In this document: positions 1 to 7,473 of the stretch, in pieces | How positions within the stretch are numbered: position 1 is the stretch's first letter | How the letters are laid out: every line of letters starts with the position of its first letter | Assembly (NCBI RefSeq): GCF_902459475.1 | Contig: NZ_LR699114.1 | Span: 682,001 to 746,000 of the forward strand | Reading direction: 5' to 3' | Source of the DNA: Aquicella lusitana | GTDB taxonomy: Bacteria; Pseudomonadota; Gammaproteobacteria; DSM-16500 | Length of the DNA stretch: 64,000 nt | The notes under the pieces: generated by a model | Database searches by the model: none | Seen by the model: only the letters and a program-made list of their open reading frames with translations | What the model was told of the DNA's origin: nothing | Translations under genes and position numbers: made by a program

Positions 1-99
1 CTTCTGTTTTATACTGAAATCAATGTCCTATCGAAGGTGGGCCGATATTGCGGCAATCTTTGGTGAAGTTTGGTTTTCAGCGGATGTATGGAGGAAGAC

Positions 100-270
100 A
101 TGATAAAAATGCATCTCAAATCAGGCGCTTTTTTCCTTGCCCTGGTGTTATTACACGGCTGTGCCAACAATACTGCTCCACCTGCGCCAATTTTCTCGGA
201 TGCGATTTATTCACCTGCGGTGACTAATGAGCCTTTTATGTTTCGGGGGCCGCCGGAGGGGGTGAGGTAG
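100..270 (+). CDS. Small putative lipoprotein
   Basis: A 56-residue protein. The ATG at 100 is chosen over an in-frame TTG at 70 because a strong GGAGGA ribosome site lies just upstream. The N-terminus is basic (MIKMHLKS), followed by a hydrophobic stretch and a lipobox-like LLHGC with Cys21, so export and lipidation are likely. The mature part is short (about 35 residues), proline-rich and without a recognisable domain. The gene stands alone before an AT-rich spacer. I do not recognise the family; small lipoproteins of this kind are common in Legionellales and usually of unknown role. Confidence 0.6.
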   Translation: MIKMHLKSGAFFLALVLLHGCANNTAPPAPIFSDAIYSPAVTNEPFMFRGPPEGVR

Positions 271-500
271 AGTAAAGGCAAAAAATAGAATCTTTATCAT
301 AATCTAAATTAATTATTCGGAATTTTTTTATTTTTTATATTGCCTATTCGATTGACTAGCCTGGTCTAATCATTAAAATTGCATTTAATTTTGGCTTATT
401 AAGTTTTCAATACTTACAGCAAAAAAATGCCCGGCAGAATATTCTCTCGAGTAAAAATCAGCCTTTAAAAAAATCATAGAATTTATGGATAAGCTTCTTT

Positions 501-1889
501 ATGGCAACTATAACAGATGACAATAATGGAATTATTAAGGTTTATTGGGCTGATATTCGTGAACGGGTAGCTCAAGCAGAGCCAGTTTTTGCTGATATAG
601 TGGATCAATTAAATCCAGATAAAACTTTCCCACTTTATCTTGTGTATCTTCCCTATGGTGCTCTTAAGGGCGATACAACAAGTTCCTATTTTCCAGATGG
701 TAAAGGCGGCTATTATCGGTTGTCAGATCCAGAAGCGCCTAAGGGGATTACTAAAGATCTCGGTTATGGTAGTGACGGTTCACCAATGGGCATGGTTCTT
801 GAGAAACAATTGGAATATTTTATAGATTTAAAGCATAAAGGTATAACCATTCCATGGTTGATTTATTCTCCCGGACAATTTTTTCCATTTTCAACAATAT
901 TGGGGTGTAAAAGTCGACATGTCTATGCACCAAATGGGCTACTGACAGTTACATCTGGCGTACGTTCAACTTTTATGTTGCCCAATATTGGATGTAATTC
1001 AAACTATGTGAATTTGAGGCGTGACTTTAATGTCCAAAGGCAGGCTCCTAAATCTTTATATGAACATTGGTACGTTTTTAAAGAGATTATTCAAAGCAAT
1101 GTCTTAAATTGCCATTGGCGATCATGTTTAATGTATTTCAGCGAAAAATGGGTTAATAAGCTTCATAGCGACAAAGCATGGATAAGTTTAAAGCTTTATT
1201 TGCATGAAGTTGCATGGCGAAAATTTGAGTATGAAAGAAATCGTGTTTATTATGATATAGCTTTTTCTATTATACAGGAAAAAAGAAATCTTAAACCGAA
1301 CCCTTATTTGACAGATACAGCGCGACATTTATTTACAACTGCATTAGGCGGTGCTCCTGGTTATGTTCCGTCATGTAATAACGATGCTTTACCAGCAAAT
1401 CTGCTTCAAAGAGTATTTTTGGATTGCTATGGATTAAAAAAATATATTCCAACCCTAATGCAACCTGCCCACTTTGATTTTGAAAAAAGTAAATATCCTG
1501 TTTATTATTCATTACAAAATCCTTCAACATATGTTTTTTCCCCAAAATCAAGAGAAGGCTCAAGTACCATTGTTGAAATACTCGAATTAGAACATATTAT
1601 GAATATTTTTTGTGAAGAGTTAGCAAATGATTCAAATATATGTTCTGATACTATCATTGGAAAAATCGCAAAAAATGTGAATTTTAACTATTTTCACAAT
1701 AAAGCTGATCGTCAGGCTGTTATTCGGCCTTCCTCAGACATCCCATTCGCTGATAAAAGATTTGAAGCGGGTTCGTTAAATGGTGAGGGCTCAATTGGAA
1801 AGTTCGCTGCTGATGCGCCATTTGTCAGAGGTTGCATCAGTATCGACTCTAAAGATAACAAATCTTTTAAATGCAATGGCACTAAATAA
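501..1889 (+). CDS. Unrecognised 462-residue protein
   Basis: I do not recognise this family. The ORF is long, AT-rich and free of obvious signal peptide or membrane segments. It is rich in aromatic residues and has several cysteines. The central part (about residues 270-350) has a patterned stretch including GGAPGYVPSCNND, a YGLKKY motif and a PVYYSLQNPST motif, which looks like a folded domain and not low-complexity filler. Its 3' end overlaps the convergent MFS gene by 99 bp, which is unusual for two real genes. The ribosome site is weak. It may belong functionally with the neighbouring peptide cluster, but nothing in the sequence proves that. Confidence 0.6.
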   Translation: MATITDDNNGIIKVYWADIRERVAQAEPVFADIVDQLNPDKTFPLYLVYLPYGALKGDTTSSYFPDGKGGYYRLSDPEAPKGITKDLGYGSDGSPMGMVLEKQLEYFIDLKHKGITIPWLIYSPGQFFPFSTILGCKSRHVYAPNGLLTVTSGVRSTFMLPNIGCNSNYVNLRRDFNVQRQAPKSLYEHWYVFKEIIQSNVLNCHWRSCLMYFSEKWVNKLHSDKAWISLKLYLHEVAWRKFEYERNRVYYDIAFSIIQEKRNLKPNPYLTDTARHLFTTALGGAPGYVPSCNNDALPANLLQRVFLDCYGLKKYIPTLMQPAHFDFEKSKYPVYYSLQNPSTYVFSPKSREGSSTIVEILELEHIMNIFCEELANDSNICSDTIIGKIAKNVNFNYFHNKADRQAVIRPSSDIPFADKRFEAGSLNGEGSIGKFAADAPFVRGCISIDSKDNKSFKCNGTK

Positions 1890-3077
1890 GCTAAAAATAC
1901 CAATAACGCTACAACTAAACCACAATATACTGTTTCCCAAATATTCATACACATACGCACCCAAAGCTGGGCCAATAGCTCTACTTGAAGCATATACCAT
2001 TCTGTATGTGCCAAGAACAAATCCCTTTTTATTAAGGGGAGCGTTCTCATAACAGATTAGTTGCGCCACTGAGAAGAAAAGGATTTCGCCAAGTGTGTAC
2101 AAAATACAACCCATAATTGCAAGGTAAAATGAAAAAGAAAAAGCAAGCATATACATGCCGAACCCTAAAAGAAATACACCACTTCCAATAATAATAATAT
2201 GATTATATTTGCTAAAATAATTGGCTAATGGTGTTTGTAATAAAAAAATTAAAAAAGTATTAAGCGCAAATATGACACTAAAATTCCCATAGCCATAATC
2301 TGAAAACAAAGTTTGAAGATGAATTGAATAAGTGCTGCTAAGTTGAGAGATAATTATTCCAGCAAAAAATAAATTAATAATAACGAAAACAATTAATTGG
2401 TTTAGCGTATTTAATTTTTTTATTTTGCTTATATCGCTGACTGGGATATTGCTTACTATTTTTTCATTAAAATTAAGCCTACGTTGATAAGTTAAAATTA
2501 GGTACAATGATAGCAAAAGCAAAATAATGCTTGCGCCAAGCAGTAAATATCGAAAACTGAAATTTGCAATAATTCCGATAATTATTGCAGCGAGGCCTAG
2601 GCCAAGGTTTGAAGCTGTTTCAATTAAATTAATCGATTTTATTTTTTCTTTTTTGTTATTACAGTAAGAAAGTGTCCAGAGAAAATTGGAAGTTATAAAC
2701 CCATAGGTTGAGATGCCAAGGAAAAAAATGAGAATTATCAATATTGCTACTGATTTAGCCATGAATAAGGCCAGATAGATTGCCCCTTGGATAAGGAGGC
2801 TTCCTATTGATATAAATTTTGGCGATAATTGGTCAGACAATTTGCCTCCAATTATTCCACCAAAAATGGTTCCTAGGCTGTAAAATGATATAATAAAGCC
2901 AGAAACTACAATACTAAATCTTAGTTCATTTAAAAAATATAATGGCAAAAAGTAAAAAATCCCAATAAGTGTAGAGTTTATAAAATTTAAAATAATAGTT
3001 TTCCAACACTCTTTTTGCAGTCCTCTGTAGTTATTTAAATAATTTTTAATTAAGTTAATAAGGGATTTAGCGATCAT
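1791..3077 (-). CDS. MFS transporter, probable exporter of the adjacent peptide cluster
   Basis: A 428-residue protein with about twelve hydrophobic membrane spans and the MFS cytoplasmic-loop signature GGIIGGKLSDQLSPK after the second span. It is the last gene of a minus-strand operon and starts 18 nt after the methyltransferase gene. A dedicated MFS gene directly behind a peptide-modifying enzyme suggests export of the modified peptide or self-protection; this is inferred from position only. The gene is very AT-rich with long Ile/Leu/Phe runs. The C-terminal codons overlap the convergent 462-residue ORF by 99 bp. Substrate cannot be read from the sequence. Confidence 0.85.
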   Translation of the reverse strand: MIAKSLINLIKNYLNNYRGLQKECWKTIILNFINSTLIGIFYFLPLYFLNELRFSIVVSGFIISFYSLGTIFGGIIGGKLSDQLSPKFISIGSLLIQGAIYLALFMAKSVAILIILIFFLGISTYGFITSNFLWTLSYCNNKKEKIKSINLIETASNLGLGLAAIIIGIIANFSFRYLLLGASIILLLLSLYLILTYQRRLNFNEKIVSNIPVSDISKIKKLNTLNQLIVFVIINLFFAGIIISQLSSTYSIHLQTLFSDYGYGNFSVIFALNTFLIFLLQTPLANYFSKYNHIIIIGSGVFLLGFGMYMLAFSFSFYLAIMGCILYTLGEILFFSVAQLICYENAPLNKKGFVLGTYRMVYASSRAIGPALGAYVYEYLGNSILWFSCSVIGIFSLFSAIAFKRFVIFRVDTDATSDKWRISSELSN

Positions 3078-3095
3078 TATTTAGAGCTCAAATGG

Positions 3096-3869
3096 TTATA
3101 TTAGTTCCAACTTATTTAGCATATTTATATTACATGATGGCTGTCGAATTGGGGGAATATATAATGTGGTTAGCCTTGAAATAACAGTATTAGGAAGATC
3201 TTTTAATGGAATTTTAGTAATTTTTGATGATATATGAGGGTACTGGCTTCCTTCATATAAAATAACTTCATGCTGGAGATCATAACACTTGCTTAGATAA
3301 TCAACTAATGCTTGAATACCCCGATTATTATCATGTTTGTATTTGTTCTCAAGTAAACCTATTACGCTAATTTGCCATAAAATAAGATGACTGCAGCCAT
3401 CAAATGATCTCCGATAAATTAGAAAATCTGTGGCTTCATAAGATTGACAACCTGTTGAGCCTGGATCGATATGTATATCTGCGAAGAGATAATCTTCAGC
3501 CGAAATGCCCGGTAAGATAATTGCCTTATATCCCTTTTTTTTGGCTTCGACCACAGCATCTAAAGCTGGTTTAGCAAAAACTGTAGGATGTCCTTCAAGA
3601 ACAACGCAAACGTGTTGTCCTTTTTGTAGTTCATGTAAAATTGTATTTGTCATTTCATTATATGAGTCGATCCTAAAGGTATGGCTATTGTAAGCATTCT
3701 CTAATGATTGAGAGGATGGATTACATTTAATGAGCCATTCTTTCATGGCGGGCTCATTAACTAGAAATAATATTTTTTCTGATTTTTCAATGCAGTTCTT
3801 AGCTTCGATAGTCAGATGTGACATAAACTTAATGCCGCTACCAACAACTGTCAGAGATCCTTTTTTCAT
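3096..3869 (-). CDS. Borosin-type peptide alpha-N-methyltransferase (SonM-like, tetrapyrrole methylase fold)
   Basis: A 257-residue protein of the tetrapyrrole (uroporphyrin-III C) methylase fold. Visible motifs are an N-terminal VVGSG SAM loop (residues 8-12), GHPTVF (93-98), PGISAED (120-126), IDPGSTG (134-140), QSYEAT (142-147) and LWQI later on. As I remember SonM of Shewanella oneidensis, the split-borosin enzyme, the same order of motifs and length (about 263 residues) occur there. The SonM catalytic residues Tyr58, Arg67 and Tyr71 correspond to Tyr60, Arg66 and Tyr70 here (the R-x-D-x-Y pattern before NEM). Precorrin or siroheme methylases are unlikely: no cobalamin or heme genes are nearby. 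The ATG follows the peptide gene's TAG by 3 nt, so translation is probably coupled. Predicted reaction: SAM-dependent iterative methylation of backbone amides of the partner peptide. Confidence 0.82.
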   Translation of the reverse strand: MKKGSLTVVGSGIKFMSHLTIEAKNCIEKSEKILFLVNEPAMKEWLIKCNPSSQSLENAYNSHTFRIDSYNEMTNTILHELQKGQHVCVVLEGHPTVFAKPALDAVVEAKKKGYKAIILPGISAEDYLFADIHIDPGSTGCQSYEATDFLIYRRSFDGCSHLILWQISVIGLLENKYKHDNNRGIQALVDYLSKCYDLQHEVILYEGSQYPHISSKITKIPLKDLPNTVISRLTTLYIPPIRQPSCNINMLNKLELI

Positions 3870-3872
3870 AAA

Positions 3873-4076
3873 CTAATATCGTATTTGAGCAACCGTTCGT
3901 TCATTTCTAAAGCAATCGTCATTATTTTTTACAAGCGCTTTTTTCAAAAGAGAAGAATTGCTATATAAAAAAGCATCCTGAATTTCGATGGGTTGCATAT
4001 TAATTAAATAGGTTAATTCCTGATGTTGCTGAGGAGTTGTATGAGCTAGTTCAATTAAAAAAGTCAAAATATCCAT
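3873..4076 (-). CDS. Candidate split-borosin precursor peptide
   Basis: A 67-residue protein directly upstream of the methyltransferase. It has a good ribosome site (AGGAAG about 8 nt before the ATG) and its stop lies 3 nt before the enzyme start. The N-terminal about 50 residues look helical (starting MDILTFLIEL). They show the spacing of the borosin-binding domain of SonA: a first helix, then a segment resembling PIEIQDAF, then LLKKAL. The C-terminal tail (about residues 51-67, ending TVAQIRY) would be the follower/core. It is more polar than known borosin cores, which makes the exact methylation sites uncertain. Position, size and pairing with a SonM-like enzyme are the main evidence. Confidence 0.65.
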   Translation of the reverse strand: MDILTFLIELAHTTPQQHQELTYLINMQPIEIQDAFLYSNSSLLKKALVKNNDDCFRNERTVAQIRY

Positions 4077-4286
4077 ACTAATCTTCCTGGAAGTAATTGG
4101 TTAAATGCTATCAAGTATTTCAGGATTGGTCGATAAAAAATTTATTGAATCAAATAGGCACGGCTAACCTATATAGCATGTTGAATCAGAATTGAAAACG
4201 AGATTGGATCCCGCTTCATCGAGAGAGGGCGGCTTGCGCAATGTTCAAAAAATATACACATTAATTCTTATCTTAAATTCTTAAGA

Positions 4287-4322
4287 AAAAAAATTGTAAG
4301 AATTATCCGCTACAATTTTTTT
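4287..4322. terminator. Strong A/T-armed hairpin in the 4077-4429 spacer
   Basis: Two perfectly complementary 12-nt arms (A7-TTGTA at 4287-4298 and TACAA-T7 at 4311-4322) enclose a 12-nt loop. With A runs on one side and T runs on the other it could act as a terminator in either direction, or as a structured leader. The spacer separates the divergent peptide operon (starting at 4076) and the HTH-like gene (starting at 4430). It also contains a TATAAT at 4337-4342 that could serve the plus-strand gene, and the octamer TTGAATCA near 4143 and 4180. I see no further gene in the 353 bp. Confidence 0.45.
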
Positions 4323-4429
4323 AAATTCAATGTTCTTATAATAATAGTCCAGTTGGAATTGAAAGAAGTTCGTAAAATTGGATTGTTATTTATCTGAGCT
4401 TATTAAAAATTAGACAAAGAGAGGATGCT

Positions 4430-4864
4430 ATGTCTGCAATACAACCATGGTGTTATTTGATAGGAATTCACCCTAAAAAGCTCACAAAGGAAGAGAGTCT
4501 TTTATTCGAAGCTGAAATATTTGCTCGGATCTGTGAAGAGATAAAAGAGGTTTTTAGGTGCGAATATAAGGAGTTTTTTCGTTTAATGAATTTTACCATC
4601 GAAATGGAGGAAGCAATGCTGGAAGCTGGTTTTTTACGTTTAATTATTAATGATATTTTGGTTACCGGGGAATATGATTTAAAGGGAATTGCTTACTATG
4701 CAAATACGCACGAGGATGTGGTTCAGGAAGTCATCGCTGGGGTTAATACAAATCCATCAGCTGCTTTTCTTCAAAAAATTATAGAGCTGCATCGATCCGT
4801 CAGGCGGGATTTATATCATGTTCTGATGCAGAAAATTGTTAAAGAGTACCATGTCGCCGCTTAA
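4430..4864 (+). CDS. Small protein with a helix-turn-helix-like segment
   Basis: A 144-residue protein with a GAGAGG ribosome site before the ATG. Residues about 79-115 follow the pattern of an Xre/Cro-type helix-turn-helix: DLKGIAYYANTHEDVVQEVI, then G, then NPSAAF and a following helix. The N-terminal half is helical and acidic. A DNA-binding regulator is therefore plausible. It is divergent from the borosin-like operon and could control it, but this is inferred from position alone. I know of no named member of this family. Confidence 0.6.
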   Translation: MSAIQPWCYLIGIHPKKLTKEESLLFEAEIFARICEEIKEVFRCEYKEFFRLMNFTIEMEEAMLEAGFLRLIINDILVTGEYDLKGIAYYANTHEDVVQEVIAGVNTNPSAAFLQKIIELHRSVRRDLYHVLMQKIVKEYHVAA

Positions 4865-5012
4865 AATCTATACGAAGGTAGCGGATGCATATCGAATTGG
4901 TTAAGTTTGCATGTAATTTCCGCTATGATAGGACTGCGCTGAGGTTAAAAACTTAACGCTGATACAAGTGCCTTTATATGCACCCAATTTTTAGATTTTA
5001 ACAAAAACAAGC

Positions 5013-6884
5013 ATGGATTCGCCGATGCAGCAAGCAGATATACAAGACATTCTTCGCGATACTTTCGGCTATGACCGTTTCCGCCCCCTTCAGGAAAAGA
5101 TTATCCGCAGCGTGATAGCTGGCGATGATAACTTTGTGTTGATGCCTACGGGTGGAGGTAAATCCCTCTGTTACCAAGTGCCTGCATTGGTTCGCCCAGG
5201 AGTGGCGATTGTGGTGTCGCCGCTGATTTCGCTCATGCAGGACCAGGTCGAGTCCCTGAAGGCAAACGGCCTGGCGGCGGCTTATTATAATTCGTCCTTG
5301 GCAGAAGCCGAGGCCAGGCAAGTTCTGGCGAAGCTGCATAATGAAGAACTGGATTTTCTTTACATCGCGCCAGAACGGCTCATGTCACCCGCTTTTTTAA
5401 CACGTCTTAAAGATCTGGATCTGGCCTTATTTGCGATTGACGAAGCGCATTGTGTCTCGCAGTGGGGCCATGATTTTAGGCCCGAGTATTTGCAACTGGG
5501 GCAATTGCGACAGCATTTCCCCGCTGTGCCTATTATTGCCTTGACCGCAACAGCGGATAAACAAACGCGAACTGACATCACGCAGCGTTTGCAACTTACT
5601 AGTGCGAATGTACATATTGCAAGCTTTAACAGGCCAAACATTCGTTACACCATTTTGGAAAAGCAAAAGCCTTTTAACCAGTTGACCGAATTTCTGCAGG
5701 ACAAAAAGAACGAATCGGGTATTGTTTATTGTCTCAGCCGCAAGCGCGTGGAAGAAGTCGCGGAAAAATTACAAGACAACGGTTATTCTGCGCTGCCCTA
5801 TCATGCCGGATTATCATCCAGCCAGCGACATATGGCACAATCTGCTTTTCAGCGGGACAATGTGAATATTATTGTTGCTACCATCGCGTTTGGTATGGGA
5901 ATAGATAAACCCAATGTGCGGTTTGTAGTACATTATGATTTGCCCAAACACATTGAAGGCTATTACCAAGAAACAGGCCGGGCGGGGCGGGATGGATTAG
6001 CTTCAGAAGCTTTACTGCTTTATGGCTTGAATGATATCGCCCTAATCAAATCCTTGATTGAAAAAAACAGCCATGCTGAACAGCAGCGTATCGAATTGCA
6101 TAAATTAAATTGCATGACCGCGTTTGCTGAATCGCAAACCTGCCGCCGCCGTGTTTTACTGAATTATTTTAATGAGCAACTCGCCGTCGACTGCGATAAT
6201 TGCGATATCTGTCTCAATCCACCTGAAACGTATGATGGCACGGTGGATGCGCAAAAGGCATTATCCTGTGTTTATCGGGTTCGCGAGCGCTATGGAGCCA
6301 ACTATATTATTGATATCCTGCGCGGCAGTGATGACCAGCGAATCAAACGACTGGGCCACGAGCGCCTCTCAACTTATGGAATAGGCAAGGACTTGAGCCT
6401 GGAAGCATGGCATAGCGTATTGAGACAATTAATTCACCTAGGCTATCTTGAGCAGGACATTGCGAATTATTCTGTCTTGCGTTTGACATCACACGCGCGG
6501 CCGCTTTTGCGCGGCGAGCAAAAACTCATTCTTGCCAAGCCTCGCACAAAATTGAATGCACCAAAAGAAAAGAAACAGACGCATTCAAAACGCGAAAAAA
6601 CAGACAGAAAAGCAGCGCCAGGGCTTGAATATGATAGAGGATTATTTGAGAAACTCCGCGCATTGCGCAAGCGACTGGCGGAAAAAATGGGTGTGGCTCC
6701 CTTTATTATATTTAGTGATGTTTCCCTCATTGAAATGTCTGCTTATTTCCCCGCCAGTGAAGCGGAGTTTTTAACTATCAATGGCGTAGGACAAAAGAAG
6801 CTGGAAAATTATGGCCAGCTCTTTCTGAAGGCCATTCAGGAACATAAAAAAAACGTGCAAGAACCATCTCATGCGCTGGTTTAA
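5013..6884 (+). CDS. recQ: ATP-dependent DNA helicase RecQ
   Basis: A 623-residue superfamily-2 3'-5' helicase of the RecF recombination and fork-repair pathway. In order: Walker A MPTGGGKSLCYQ, motif II DEAH within IDEAHCVSQWGHDFRPEY, motif VI with QETGRAGRDG, the zinc-binding cysteines (CRRR, CDNCDIC), the RQC winged helix, and a C-terminal HRDC domain from about residue 540. The length matches the Escherichia coli enzyme (about 610). Two ATGs (5013 and 5025) are possible starts; neither has a clear Shine-Dalgarno site. The last 4 bp overlap the convergent F-box-like gene. Confidence 0.97.
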   Translation: MDSPMQQADIQDILRDTFGYDRFRPLQEKIIRSVIAGDDNFVLMPTGGGKSLCYQVPALVRPGVAIVVSPLISLMQDQVESLKANGLAAAYYNSSLAEAEARQVLAKLHNEELDFLYIAPERLMSPAFLTRLKDLDLALFAIDEAHCVSQWGHDFRPEYLQLGQLRQHFPAVPIIALTATADKQTRTDITQRLQLTSANVHIASFNRPNIRYTILEKQKPFNQLTEFLQDKKNESGIVYCLSRKRVEEVAEKLQDNGYSALPYHAGLSSSQRHMAQSAFQRDNVNIIVATIAFGMGIDKPNVRFVVHYDLPKHIEGYYQETGRAGRDGLASEALLLYGLNDIALIKSLIEKNSHAEQQRIELHKLNCMTAFAESQTCRRRVLLNYFNEQLAVDCDNCDICLNPPETYDGTVDAQKALSCVYRVRERYGANYIIDILRGSDDQRIKRLGHERLSTYGIGKDLSLEAWHSVLRQLIHLGYLEQDIANYSVLRLTSHARPLLRGEQKLILAKPRTKLNAPKEKKQTHSKREKTDRKAAPGLEYDRGLFEKLRALRKRLAEKMGVAPFIIFSDVSLIEMSAYFPASEAEFLTINGVGQKKLENYGQLFLKAIQEHKKNVQEPSHALV

Positions 6885-7366
6885 AGTGAGGGAGGCTTGA
6901 TCGCGTTCTCACATTTGAAATCTTTTTCCTGGCAGGCGACAATATTGCTTTCCAAGCGCCGCAGTTGTTCCTCTAACAGCGTGGCTGAAGCGCGAAAAAG
7001 TGGATCTTGCCATGCTCGGAATAGTCTAATGATGTCTTCAATGTTGCCCTTTGCAACGAGGGGAAGCAGGGACTGGGCATGTGAAGAGGTTATCCAAAAA
7101 TTTTTCTTTATCTGGCCTTTTTCAATAAGGAAGATCATATATTCATACGGTGCTGTTTTGCCGATTTTGGCTAATTTCACCAGGCAGTCGCCCAGTAAAA
7201 ATCCTACGTTAAGGAATTTGTATTTGTATAAATCCAGTAATGGATCATTTGCCAGTGTATTAAATTGCTTGTTCAGCTGTGCTGCACGGGCCTGATCTTG
7301 GCGTGTGGTTTTTAGTAAAATGTATTTGATGCAATCTGCTGGCATGTTATCAAAAAATCCAAACAT
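6881..7366 (-). CDS. F-box-like protein, candidate secreted effector
   Basis: A 161-residue protein with a GAGGA ribosome site. Residues about 6-42 follow the F-box pattern: MPADCIKYILLK, then a helix with ARAAQLNKQFNTLA and DPLL. In eukaryotes this motif binds Skp1, and several Legionella and Coxiella effectors carry it to recruit host ubiquitin ligase. The rest is helical with no recognised domain. It lies convergent with recQ (4-bp overlap) and upstream of another minus-strand unknown gene. The F-box call is by eye and needs a profile search. Confidence 0.6.
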   Translation of the reverse strand: MFGFFDNMPADCIKYILLKTTRQDQARAAQLNKQFNTLANDPLLDLYKYKFLNVGFLLGDCLVKLAKIGKTAPYEYMIFLIEKGQIKKNFWITSSHAQSLLPLVAKGNIEDIIRLFRAWQDPLFRASATLLEEQLRRLESNIVACQEKDFKCENAIKPPSL

Positions 7367-7473
7367 AACGTCCTCGATTTGTATTTAATTATTAACTTGA
7401 TAAGTGCGTTTTGAAGCCTATTAGTCAGCGTAATGATGACTGATAGACTTTTCTTCTATTTGCCTTTCCGCTG

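Noticed and set aside
4270-4286. TTAA-containing repeat (CTTAAATTCTTAAG) resembling a PmrA-type effector promoter box
   Set aside because: The two CTTAA units are 8 bp apart, whereas the PmrA sites I know have a period of about 11 bp; AT-rich DNA makes such matches common.
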